Below, in pieces: positions 45,993 to 54,543 of a stretch of DNA of 64,000 nucleotides. Origin of the DNA: Arenibacter algicola (GTDB lineage Bacteria > Bacteroidota > Bacteroidia > Flavobacteriales > Flavobacteriaceae); contig NZ_JPOO01000001.1 of assembly GCF_000733925.1 (NCBI RefSeq), forward strand, positions 62,001 to 126,000. The letters are read 5' to 3'. Under the pieces are notes generated by a model, which worked only from the letters and a program-made list of their open reading frames with translations, was not told the origin of the DNA and did not search any database. The position numbers and the translations under genes are program-made. Within the stretch, counting starts at the first letter, position 1. Each line of letters starts with the position of its first letter.

Positions 45993-47267
45993 TTAATCGA
46001 TAAATAGGTTGGGCAATGCCAATGAGAACCATGGAAACAAGGTAACCAAAATCAACACCAAAAAACTGACCAACAAAAATGGTAGTCCGGCCTTGCTTAC
46101 CGCTCCAATGGAAATCTTCCCAATACTGGAAGCCACAAAAAGGCAAACCCCTACGGGTGGAGTAGTTAATCCTATAATTAAGTTCAGCACGGCTATCACG
46201 GCAAAATGTATGGGGTCAACGTCCACGGCCATAGCCACTTTTAATAAAATTGGGAAAAGTATCAGTAATGCGGCAATGGTTTCCATAAAGGTACCTACTA
46301 CGATCAAAAGCAAATTGATCAGTAGTAAAACCACATATTTGTTGTCCGAAAACCCCAGAATTTCAGCGGAAATCTCCTGGGGAATTTGCTCTGTAATCAA
46401 GATATATCCAAATAGATTGGCAAAACCTACCAAGACCATCAAGGAGGCCGAAGTCTTCATGCTGTCCAGGATAATGACCTGTGTGTTTTTCAAATTCAAT
46501 TTTTTGTAAACGAACTTTCCAATAATCATAGCATAGACTACAGCGATAATAGAGGCCTCTGTTGGAGTGAATATTCCGCCCACAATTCCATAAAGGATTA
46601 TAAAGGTCATCAATAGCGACCAAAAGGTATCTACAAAACTGCGTGCCACATCCCTTAAGCTGCTGCGCTTGTGTTTTGGATATTTTTTTCGTTTGGAAAT
46701 AAAATAGGCGGTGAACATAAGACCAACGCCCAATAACAAACCAGGGAGTGCGCCTGCCAAAAACAATTTCCCTACAGACAGGCCGCTCAAGGTTGCGGCT
46801 ATGATCATGGGCACACTGGGTGGAATTATGGGGCCTATGGTGGAGGAAGCTGCTGTAACGGCACATGAAAAGTCCGTATCGTAACCTTCCTTTTTCATGG
46901 CAGGGATCATAATGGAGCCCATACTTGCCGTATCTGAAATGGCCGTACCCGAAATTCCTGCAAAAAGCATGGAAGCACCAATATTGACCAGGGAAAGTCC
47001 ACCGCGAATATGACCTAAAAGATGGTTACAGAACTTAATTATTTTTTCGGTAAGCCCACCTTGGTTCATCAGATTTCCTGCAAGTATAAACCCAGGAACA
47101 CTGAGCAATACAAAGACATCTATGCCCGAGTACATTTTCATGGGTACAATGATCAAAGGAACCCCTTTGATAACCAAATAGCTTAAACAGGCAAGTCCTA
47201 AGGCGAAGGCAATAGGAAAGCGAAGTATCAGACCAAGAATAAAAACGATAACCAATATCCAAATCAT
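45993..47267 (-). CDS. dctM: TRAP transporter large permease (DctM/SiaM type)
   Basis: The 424-residue protein has about 12 transmembrane segments and is the ion-coupled channel subunit of a TRAP importer. Typical segments are VPGFILAGNLMNQGGLTEKI, ISGTAISDTASMGSIMIPAM and GLTTPPVGVCLFVASSIGKI. Its ATG overlaps the DctQ stop by four bases. It ends the dctP-dctQ-dctM unit. With galacturonate catabolic genes adjacent, a uronate such as galacturonate is the likely substrate, but TRAP substrates vary widely. Confidence 0.95.
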   Translation of the reverse strand: MIWILVIVFILGLILRFPIAFALGLACLSYLVIKGVPLIIVPMKMYSGIDVFVLLSVPGFILAGNLMNQGGLTEKIIKFCNHLLGHIRGGLSLVNIGASMLFAGISGTAISDTASMGSIMIPAMKKEGYDTDFSCAVTAASSTIGPIIPPSVPMIIAATLSGLSVGKLFLAGALPGLLLGVGLMFTAYFISKRKKYPKHKRSSLRDVARSFVDTFWSLLMTFIILYGIVGGIFTPTEASIIAVVYAMIIGKFVYKKLNLKNTQVIILDSMKTSASLMVLVGFANLFGYILITEQIPQEISAEILGFSDNKYVVLLLINLLLIVVGTFMETIAALLILFPILLKVAMAVDVDPIHFAVIAVLNLIIGLTTPPVGVCLFVASSIGKISIGAVSKAGLPFLLVSFLVLILVTLFPWFSLALPNLFID

Positions 47268-47728
47268 GGTCTAGAATTTTTCATAATTTTCATAATTTTT
47301 ATTAGGAGGTAATAAGTAATTGATGCAGACATTATAAAGATGCTAAAGAAGGCGATGCCCATATTGAAGCCCATACTGGGAGATTTTTCCGGTATTCCCA
47401 AAATCACGAATTTAATGGCGTATATGGCCATGACTACGAAAAGAACCAGGGTAATTGCCGGTACTGCCAGATTCAATATATTTTTGATCCTTTCTGGGAA
47501 TTGATTGTAAAACATGTCCAAATGCACATAAAATTCATTCTTCATAGCCAGACCTGCGGCGAAAGACATGGCATAAATAAAGAAGAGACGTGAGGCCTCC
47601 TCTGTCCAAGGAGGAGTATTGATAGGAGTAAAACGACAAATTATTTGAAGCAGAACAGTGAACAGCAGTCCATATGTACTTAATAAAGTCCCTATTTTGA
47701 GCAGGCGCCCAATAGTTTTATTTGGCAT
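47264..47728 (-). CDS. dctQ: TRAP transporter small permease (DctQ type)
   Basis: The 154-residue protein has four transmembrane segments and links the binding protein and the large permease. The frame runs up to 47815, but the ATG at 47728 gives a normal DctQ start (MPNKTIGRLLKIGTLLSTYG) and overlaps the dctP stop by 11 bases, so it is preferred. The PPWTEEASRLFFIYAMSFAA segment is the family signature. It overlaps dctM by four bases, so dctPQM is tightly coupled. Confidence 0.92.
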   Translation of the reverse strand: MPNKTIGRLLKIGTLLSTYGLLFTVLLQIICRFTPINTPPWTEEASRLFFIYAMSFAAGLAMKNEFYVHLDMFYNQFPERIKNILNLAVPAITLVLFVVMAIYAIKFVILGIPEKSPSMGFNMGIAFFSIFIMSASITYYLLIKIMKIMKNSRP

Positions 47729-48731
47729 TGTCTTTTTCTTTTTTGAGTTCTCGATAAATTTTTTGCATTTCGGGCGATAGGCTTTCATAAATAGCCTTTT
47801 CGCTTTTTTTTGCAAAGGCTTCTTTGTCCACCTCTATAAATTCCATGCCTTCTGCCTTCAATTTTTCCTGGACATTTTTTTCATTTTCAAGATAGAGCTG
47901 GTGTTCATAGGCTTGCATTTCTTTACCTGCCTGTAAGAATATTTCCTGTAGGTCCAGGGGCAGTTTTTGAAATTGTTTTTCACCCACTACGGGGTACACC
48001 CAACTAATAACATGACCCGTAAGGTTGAGGTATTTCTGAACTTCCGAAAAACCGGCATTATCGATCATGGCGAAAGGATTTTCCTGGGCCTCTATGGTGC
48101 CCTGTTGCAGTGAGGTAAAAACTTCTGAAAAGGCCATGGGAGTTGGTTTGGCACCCAAGGCGCTCCAGGTAGTTACAAATGCGGGAACGTTGGGCACCCT
48201 GACAATTAAGCCTTTAAGATCATCTGGATGGCGTATTGGCCTATTTGAAGTTAAATGTCGTGGTCCCCTTTCAAAATGGCCAAGGGCACGCAATCCGGCC
48301 TTATTAATCATTTCTTCCTCCATTAATCTGCCTACCGGACCATTTATGTAGCGGTTCATATCGGTAGAGTCCTGCATTAAAAAAGGCAACTCGCAAAAAG
48401 TAGCCACTTCGAACCAATTGGTCAAAGTGGATCCGGTGGTGGTCAAATCGATAACTTCGGCCTGGATCAGGCGAATGGCCTCGATCTCTTTGGCCAATTG
48501 CTCCGAGGGGTACAGCTCTACCTTGATGCGTCCTTGGGAACGCTCCTCCACGATTTCCGCAAAATAGGCAAAGGCCTTGTACCAGGCATGATCTTCATTG
48601 ACCAATAGAGCGGTCCGCATCAAAAACTTGGGTTCTTTTTTTTGGGTTTCACATTGGGTGAATAGGAATATGGAGCATATGGGGATTATTAATGTAGCAA
48701 GGAAACGGGCCATCCGAAGTGGATTTATCAT
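47718..48731 (-). CDS. dctP: TRAP transporter substrate-binding protein (DctP type), predicted lipoprotein
   Basis: The 337-residue solute-binding protein delivers substrate to DctQM. The core shows DctP features: RSQGRIKVELYPSEQLAKEI, VPNVPAFVTTWSALGAKPTP with MAFSEVFTSLQQG, and EAQENPFAMI. The conserved Arg that pairs with the substrate carboxylate is likely in GLIVRVPNVP. A lipobox-like LFTQC (Cys27) suggests a membrane-anchored protein instead of the usual soluble periplasmic form. It begins the dctPQM unit. No LacI-type operator is seen upstream. Confidence 0.93.
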   Translation of the reverse strand: MINPLRMARFLATLIIPICSIFLFTQCETQKKEPKFLMRTALLVNEDHAWYKAFAYFAEIVEERSQGRIKVELYPSEQLAKEIEAIRLIQAEVIDLTTTGSTLTNWFEVATFCELPFLMQDSTDMNRYINGPVGRLMEEEMINKAGLRALGHFERGPRHLTSNRPIRHPDDLKGLIVRVPNVPAFVTTWSALGAKPTPMAFSEVFTSLQQGTIEAQENPFAMIDNAGFSEVQKYLNLTGHVISWVYPVVGEKQFQKLPLDLQEIFLQAGKEMQAYEHQLYLENEKNVQEKLKAEGMEFIEVDKEAFAKKSEKAIYESLSPEMQKIYRELKKEKDNAK

Positions 48732-49092
48732 GTTGTTGGGCTAAAAGTCATATTTTTCATAAATATAACTATTTAGTTTAAACAATAATAGAAAGAATAA
48801 TGGTGAGGTAGGGGAGACGGATAATGGAATACACATTATTTTATATGACAAAGAATTTGCTTCCTAGTTTTGTAATAGCACAATAAGATATTGGAGATTT
48901 TAGTGTGAAAAACCCTATTGTATCCTCATGGTTGCCAAGTTGTAATTGCAAAGATATGAAGGGCCATTTAGTTGGTAATTGCTGTGCCAATAATCTACAA
49001 TGATAAAATTCTTATATTCGGGGTATAGTTATGCGCAATACCTTAGTCTTAGTTTATACATGGAACAATTATCATAATCCTAAATCCCTAAA
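48732..49092. other. Divergent intergenic region, no gene seen
   Basis: These 361 bases separate dctP (leftward) from the sulfatase (rightward). They are AT-rich and must hold both promoters. No copy of the pectin operator, no hairpin of note and no small gene was found. Confidence 0.6.
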
Positions 49093-50712
49093 ATGAATTT
49101 AAAAATCATTTTTCAGCTTTCATTGGCAGTGACATTTCTTTTTTCATGTAAAGGTGATAAATTGGACAAAATTGAGGGGGACCACACTTCCGACAAGCCC
49201 AATATTGTTTGGATTTATTTGGAGGACACGGCACCTTTATTGGGCTGTTATGGAGAGCCATTGGTTGACACTCCCAATATAGACAGTCTTGCCACAAGGG
49301 GAGTGCTCTATAAAAATGTATTTATGCCCGCCCCCGTATGTTCGGCAAGTAGGTCCAGTATCATCACCGGTATGATGTCTACTAGTTTCGGGGCACAAAA
49401 CCATCATAGTTCCAGGACTACTGAGTCGGCCATATATTTGCCCGAACAGACGCAAACGATTCCCGAACTATTTAAAGGGGCCGGATATTTCACCTTCAAT
49501 AATGGCAAGGACGATTATAATTTTGTGTACGATAGGAAAGACCTTTATGATCAAGAGTATGTATACCATCCCTTGTATGGGAAAAGTGGTGAACGGTTAG
49601 ATCTGGCTAGCTTGAAAGGGAAAGAACCCTTTTTTGGGCAGATTCAGATGTACGGAGGAAAAGAAATTTTCAATTCCAAATTCAAGGAGAACGTGGCTTC
49701 CCCGGTGGACCGTTCCCAGATAAAACTGCCACCTTATTTGCCCCATCACCCGGCTATAGTGGAAGAGTACGCCAACCATCTGGATGCCATTCAGATTACC
49801 GATGAAAAAGTAGGTGAAATTATGGGTAAACTCAGGGAAAACGATTTGTTAAAGAACACTATAGTTTTCTTTTTTTCCGATCATGGAATGCGTTTGACCA
49901 GGAATAAGCAATTCCTTTATGATGGGGGACTACAGGTGCCCTTGATCATTGCCGATTTTAGGGAAGGGAAATCAAAAATACAAACTGGATCCGTGAATTC
50001 CGACCTGATTGCCGGGTTGGATTTGGGAACAACTGCCCTTGCTTTGGCCAAAATCCCTATTCCGGAAAATATGGAAGGCAGGGATATTTTTAATGAGTCC
50101 ATAGGCCCTCGAGAGTTTGTTATTTCTACCAGAGATCGTTGCGATTTTACCATAGACCGGATACGGTCTGTGCGGTCCAAGGAGTTTAAGTATATCCGAA
50201 ACTTTATGACGGACAGGCCTTATACACAACCTACATATATGGATTTTGATAAGGTAGAGTTTGTAGGGGTAATGAAACAATTACATGCGGAAGGAAAGTT
50301 GAATGAGGCACAAGATCGCTTCATGGCTGCTGTGCGGCCCTCGGAAGAATTGTATGATATAAATGCCGATCCTTTTGAATTGAACAATTTGGCGCAAAAT
50401 CCTCAATATTCCAGAGTATTGGAGAAATACCGTTCTGTGTTAAATCAATGGGTTTTGGAAACCGATGACAAAGGACAATACGGAGAGGATGAGGCCGGTT
50501 TGAAATTCATGTTGGGCATATGGGGAAAGGACTGTGTTAATCCAGAGTACGATGTTCTCAGGAAGAAATATCCAAATTTTGAGGGATCGTTGGTTTATTT
50601 AAAGCGTGAACCCTCTAAAAAAGTGGAACCAGATTTTGTTGGCACGCCGCTTTTTGACATAGAAGGGGATCAACTTGTTCAATTTTCATTGCGGCCTATT
50701 GATGCGGAATAA
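49093..50712 (+). CDS. Sulfatase lipoprotein (formylglycine-dependent family S1)
   Basis: This would hydrolyse sulfate esters, probably from a polysaccharide. The 539 residues include a lipoprotein signal (FLFSC, Cys19). The metal-binding start is NIVWIYLEDTAPLLGCYG. The sulfatase signature VCSASRSS supplies Cys83, which must be converted to formylglycine, with Arg87. FFFSDHGMRLTRNK supplies the second metal site. Sulfate is not a usual part of land-plant pectin, so a sulfated algal or seagrass pectin, or an unrelated substrate, is possible. It is alone on its strand and lacks the locus operator. A separate maturase for Cys would be needed elsewhere. Confidence 0.93.
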   Translation: MNLKIIFQLSLAVTFLFSCKGDKLDKIEGDHTSDKPNIVWIYLEDTAPLLGCYGEPLVDTPNIDSLATRGVLYKNVFMPAPVCSASRSSIITGMMSTSFGAQNHHSSRTTESAIYLPEQTQTIPELFKGAGYFTFNNGKDDYNFVYDRKDLYDQEYVYHPLYGKSGERLDLASLKGKEPFFGQIQMYGGKEIFNSKFKENVASPVDRSQIKLPPYLPHHPAIVEEYANHLDAIQITDEKVGEIMGKLRENDLLKNTIVFFFSDHGMRLTRNKQFLYDGGLQVPLIIADFREGKSKIQTGSVNSDLIAGLDLGTTALALAKIPIPENMEGRDIFNESIGPREFVISTRDRCDFTIDRIRSVRSKEFKYIRNFMTDRPYTQPTYMDFDKVEFVGVMKQLHAEGKLNEAQDRFMAAVRPSEELYDINADPFELNNLAQNPQYSRVLEKYRSVLNQWVLETDDKGQYGEDEAGLKFMLGIWGKDCVNPEYDVLRKKYPNFEGSLVYLKREPSKKVEPDFVGTPLFDIEGDQLVQFSLRPIDAE

Positions 50713-50874
50713 AATACCGTGGTATTTGTGACTAATGTTATTTATACTATTGGGCTACCTAAATCTAAGGGGTATTATTTGCAAATGTTGATATTCCTGA
50801 CCTAAATCATTTCAAAAATTTCCAAGAACAATTACCTTGTTTTGAAAGTAAATAATTTTGAAAAACATGGGAAA

Positions 50875-52029
50875 ATGGCAATCATAACTAAAAAAGAGCT
50901 CCAGGATTTAGAAAGTATACGCAATGTGCATTGCATATCCATTTATATGCCTACCCATCAAAAGGGGGAAGAGGTTTTACAACAGGAGGATGCTAAATTG
51001 CTGAAAAATCATTTAAAGGAAGTTAAAAATAAATTGGAGCGGGAACCTTTGGGTAAAAGAGAAATTGCAGAATTAATCGCCCCTATTCAAGAACTGATCC
51101 ACGATGGGGAGTTTTGGAGACACCAATCCAATGGACTGGCACTTTTTTTAACCAATGGCATTGTTAAAATGTATTCGCTTCCTATTTCCTTCGAATCTTT
51201 CAACCATGTAGCGAACAGTTTATATCTTGTTCCATTGCTGCCTTTGTTTACAGGGGACGAATCCTTTTTTTTACTTTGGTTACAATTGGAAAAGGTAAAA
51301 TTGTACAAAAACACACGTTACAGTAGTGCCGAAGTGTACATTGAAAATATAACCCCTAGCCGAATGGAAGAGAGGGTGGGGTATGATTTTGAGCAGAAGA
51401 GCTTGCAGTTCAGAAGTCAGCAGGAAGGGCATGGTGCGGCTGCTTTTCATGGCCATGAAGAGGCAGACCGCGATCGTAAGAATGAGATTGAGAGATATTT
51501 TTCTGCTTTGGACAAGGGACTAATGACCCTGATCCAAAATGAAAACAAACCCTTGATTATAGCTTGTCAGGATTATTTGTTCCCCATTTATCAGAAGGTA
51601 AATACCTTCAAATATCTCTTGGCAGATCATATTTCATTGGATCCAACGGAAATGAATGTGTCCAAGTTACGGGAATTGGCGTGGGATAAGTTGAGTCCTG
51701 TTTTCGACAAGGAGCGTTTGGAAAAAATAGATAATTTTAAAAAGCTGGACGGGACCGCAAGAACATCCAGCAATATAGAGCAGATTTTGCCTGCTGCCAT
51801 TCAAGGAAAAATAGATGCTTTATTTATTCAGAAAAATGAAGATATATGGGGGATTTATGAACCTAAAAAAAATTCGGTTAGAGTGGATAAGGAATTGCTT
51901 CCTTCCAATGTATCCCTTTTAAATAAGGCGGCCATGAAAACGTTTGTGAATGGAGGAAAGGTCTATTTAATGGAAAAAGAAGATATGCCAAATGCGTTTT
52001 CTATAATTAATGCCCTTTACAGATATTAA
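50875..52029 (+). CDS. baeRF-family (archaeo-eukaryotic release-factor-like) protein
   Basis: The 384-residue cytoplasmic protein matches bacterial proteins with an eRF1-like fold, seen in segments such as ISIYMPTHQKGEEVLQQEDA near the N-terminus, NGLALFLTNGIVKMYSLP and IDALFIQKNEDIWGIYEP. A TTG at 50842 would add 11 residues; the ATG at 50875 starts directly before the conserved strand and is chosen. The function of these proteins is not established; stress or ribosome-related roles have been proposed. Its neighbours are signalling genes. No operon partner is evident. Confidence 0.8.
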   Translation: MAIITKKELQDLESIRNVHCISIYMPTHQKGEEVLQQEDAKLLKNHLKEVKNKLEREPLGKREIAELIAPIQELIHDGEFWRHQSNGLALFLTNGIVKMYSLPISFESFNHVANSLYLVPLLPLFTGDESFFLLWLQLEKVKLYKNTRYSSAEVYIENITPSRMEERVGYDFEQKSLQFRSQQEGHGAAAFHGHEEADRDRKNEIERYFSALDKGLMTLIQNENKPLIIACQDYLFPIYQKVNTFKYLLADHISLDPTEMNVSKLRELAWDKLSPVFDKERLEKIDNFKKLDGTARTSSNIEQILPAAIQGKIDALFIQKNEDIWGIYEPKKNSVRVDKELLPSNVSLLNKAAMKTFVNGGKVYLMEKEDMPNAFSIINALYRY

Positions 52030-52308
52030 TTTTTCTTTATTTACCCTTTGAAAGTGTGGCATGGTCTACAATAGTATCCAATTTTTTTGGACAATTTTTG
52101 TATCGTTGATTGTTTAACCCTATCTATCTGTGCAATGGAAATTAAAGAATAAAATATCTGCGTACATATTAGCTCGCAGCTTGTTTTTCCAAAGTCATTT
52201 ATAAAGGCTTTGCACATTATTACGGATGTCGGACATTGATCCAAACACCTATGGTATCGTATGATTGAAAGGGTTTTTTAGATTTGGACAAGCATACCTT
52301 ACTGTAAT
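52030..52308. other. Convergent intergenic region, no gene seen
   Basis: Nothing recognisable is found between the baeRF gene and the response regulator. The region lies between converging 3' ends and contains only AT-rich DNA. Confidence 0.5.
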
Positions 52309-52686
52309 TTAAGTAAGTTTTCTGCTTTGCAAACAATTTTTGATCGAGACTAGGAGATCTGATAGGTCAGATGGTTTTACAATAAAGTCATAGGCCCCCA
52401 TGTCAATACCTTTTTTAATATCCTTTTTTTCACTTCTAGCGCTAAAAAAAATCAAGGGTATATTTTTCAGATCAGCATGGGTTCCCAAAGTTTTCAATAG
52501 TTCAAAGCCATCCATCTCCGGCATCCAGATATCGCTGACAATAAGATCTGGCAAGAACTTCAAAACTTTGGAATAGCCTTCCTTTCCATTGGTGGCCGTT
52601 ATAACCGAATAGCCTTCCATTTCCAAAAGTTCTGAGGTATTTTCAAGTATGGTGCGGTTGTCTTCAACAACTAGAATAGTAGCCAT
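52309..52686 (-). CDS. Single-domain CheY-like response regulator
   Basis: The 125-residue receiver domain has no output domain. Acidic residues near the start (VVEDN), phospho-acceptor Asp52 in DLIVSDIWMPEMDG, and the conserved KPSDLSDL stretch are present. It lies 138 bases downstream of the hybrid-sensor-like kinase at 52825 on the same strand and is its likely phospho-partner. Output must come through protein contact, as no DNA-binding part exists. Confidence 0.93.
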   Translation of the reverse strand: MATILVVEDNRTILENTSELLEMEGYSVITATNGKEGYSKVLKFLPDLIVSDIWMPEMDGFELLKTLGTHADLKNIPLIFFSARSEKKDIKKGIDMGAYDFIVKPSDLSDLLVSIKNCLQSRKLT

Positions 52687-52824
52687 GGTCCATTGTTAGT
52701 TTTTTTAGGGAGTTAATGAGATAGTTTTAAATTAATGATTTTTTGACTAAAATGCCAATAATCTTAGCTGTTATTTTAAATGGGACCGAATGAAAATTCG
52801 ATTTGTGAAGGTAATTTTGAGGGT

Positions 52825-54543
52825 TTAGGAAATTGGAATTACAATTGTAAAAGCACTGCCCTTTCCTAGAACACTCTTAAATTGAATATTTCCACCGAAT
52901 AGTTCCAGATATCGTTGAACGATACTAAGTCCCAAGCCCGTACCTTGGATATGTTCTACGTTACTAGCTCTAAAAAAACTTGTGAAGAGATTTTTTTGAT
53001 CTTCCTCCGGGATGCCCAAACCTTGGTCCTCAATGGTTATTGTAAGATGATCTGTCCTGAGTGCGCTCTTAATGTTTATTTGGTCATTAGAGTATTTCAA
53101 GGCATTGGACAGCAAGTTTAGGATGATATTCCTTAAAATTTTTGGGTCCAAATTAAGCCTTTTGGACCCCGTATGCCTGTAATAGATACGCTGGCCTTTT
53201 TTGAGAAGGCCTTTCATATCGGTGACAATGTTTTGTATAAACGGCTCCAGATCAAAAACTTCCTTATGTATCTGTATAATTCCCTTATCCAACTGATGTA
53301 AGGATAAAAAGTCATCCAAAATATTCACAAAATGGTCCACGGAAGATTTGATTCGGGCAATATGTTTGTTGGATTTATCATACTGCCCCAAGCTGTTATA
53401 TCTTTCAATTAAAATAATGGACGACATTACAATGGTAATGGGAGTGCGCAATTCGTGGGAGGCAATGGTAATGAAATTACTTTTTAAATCATTGATCCTT
53501 TTTTCCGCTTCCAAGGCTTTGATCAACTCTTTGGAACGTTCTTTTATCTTTAACTCTAGATTGTCGGTATAAATTTGCTTTTCTTCGTCCAGTTTAGTTC
53601 GCACGGTAATGTCCTCACCTGCACTTAGTACCCCTATCTGGTCGCCATTCTTGCCCAATAAGGTGGTATTGTGCCAAGACATCATACGTTCTTCCCTGTT
53701 TTTATACCTCACTTTGCACTCTAATTCAGGGGCCAATAATTTTATTTTGCGTTCAAAATCTATTAGGCTTGGATCATATTCCTTTCCGTTTTCTTTACAT
53801 ATTAGAAAATCGAACCAGTTTTGGCCCAATAGTTCCACTCTATCATAACCTAATAGGTCGCATCCCTTTTGATTGATCATTTGAATTTTGTGATCCTTGT
53901 CCAATAGTATAAAAACCACTGGGGCCAGATCTAAATACTGTTGAATTTTTTCCTTTTCACTTTGAAGGGCTTTGTGCTGTCGCTGAATTATTCTGGCTTG
54001 TCTAACCTCCGTTATATCCTGCATGGACAGGCGGCATTGCAACAGCCCCTTTATGTTTTTTGTAATGGAGCCCTGTACAAGAGCATGAAAAGAGCCACTG
54101 TTGTTTCGGTTAATTTCTAGTTCAAAGGGTTTTAATATCCCGTTCTGGAAAGCTTCCTTCAATTTAATAAATAGTACGTGAGCCTCGTTTGCCCCCATAA
54201 AGGCAGATAGGGCTCTTTTTAAAATTTTCGTCCTATCAATACCTATCAGGGAACAGGCGGTTAGGTTTATGTTTTCTATTTCTCCCTTTTCATTTAATAT
54301 TATATAACCTATTGGTGCAAAATCGAAAAGGTCCGTATATTGATCGCGAATGTCCTCCAAGCGATGCTGGGCTTCACGCAATTCCTGGTTCTGCATTTCC
54401 AGTTCTACTTGATGCACTTCAAGTTCGTGCATTAGTTCTTTGGCCTCCTCTATGGTTAGTTCCGGTCCACCTGATGGTGTTGTACTTATCTTGGCCTCTG
54501 CTTTGGAACGCAAGTTGCTGGAATGGGAACCTTTATCGACCAT
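52825..54543 (-). CDS. PAS-domain sensor histidine kinase
   Basis: The 572-residue protein has no transmembrane segment. It has an N-terminal coiled region (about 30-68), a PAS domain (about 68-185), a second PAS/PAC (about 200-320, with VLSAGEDITVRTKLDEE), a HisKA dimerisation domain with ITIASHELRTPIT (His363) and a HATPase domain with NLLSNALKYSN and GTGLGLSIVQRYLELFGG. It overlaps the CheB/CheR gene by 11 bases, so the two are made together. It is a cytoplasmic kinase whose signal is unknown; the neighbouring CheY-like protein is its likely target. Confidence 0.94.
   Translation of the reverse strand: MVDKGSHSSNLRSKAEAKISTTPSGGPELTIEEAKELMHELEVHQVELEMQNQELREAQHRLEDIRDQYTDLFDFAPIGYIILNEKGEIENINLTACSLIGIDRTKILKRALSAFMGANEAHVLFIKLKEAFQNGILKPFELEINRNNSGSFHALVQGSITKNIKGLLQCRLSMQDITEVRQARIIQRQHKALQSEKEKIQQYLDLAPVVFILLDKDHKIQMINQKGCDLLGYDRVELLGQNWFDFLICKENGKEYDPSLIDFERKIKLLAPELECKVRYKNREERMMSWHNTTLLGKNGDQIGVLSAGEDITVRTKLDEEKQIYTDNLELKIKERSKELIKALEAEKRINDLKSNFITIASHELRTPITIVMSSIILIERYNSLGQYDKSNKHIARIKSSVDHFVNILDDFLSLHQLDKGIIQIHKEVFDLEPFIQNIVTDMKGLLKKGQRIYYRHTGSKRLNLDPKILRNIILNLLSNALKYSNDQINIKSALRTDHLTITIEDQGLGIPEEDQKNLFTSFFRASNVEHIQGTGLGLSIVQRYLELFGGNIQFKSVLGKGSAFTIVIPIS

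Noticed and set aside
46000..46012. TTAATCGATAAAT as an operator
   Set aside because: It covers the dctM stop codon region, lacks the outer symmetry and precedes no start in the right place.
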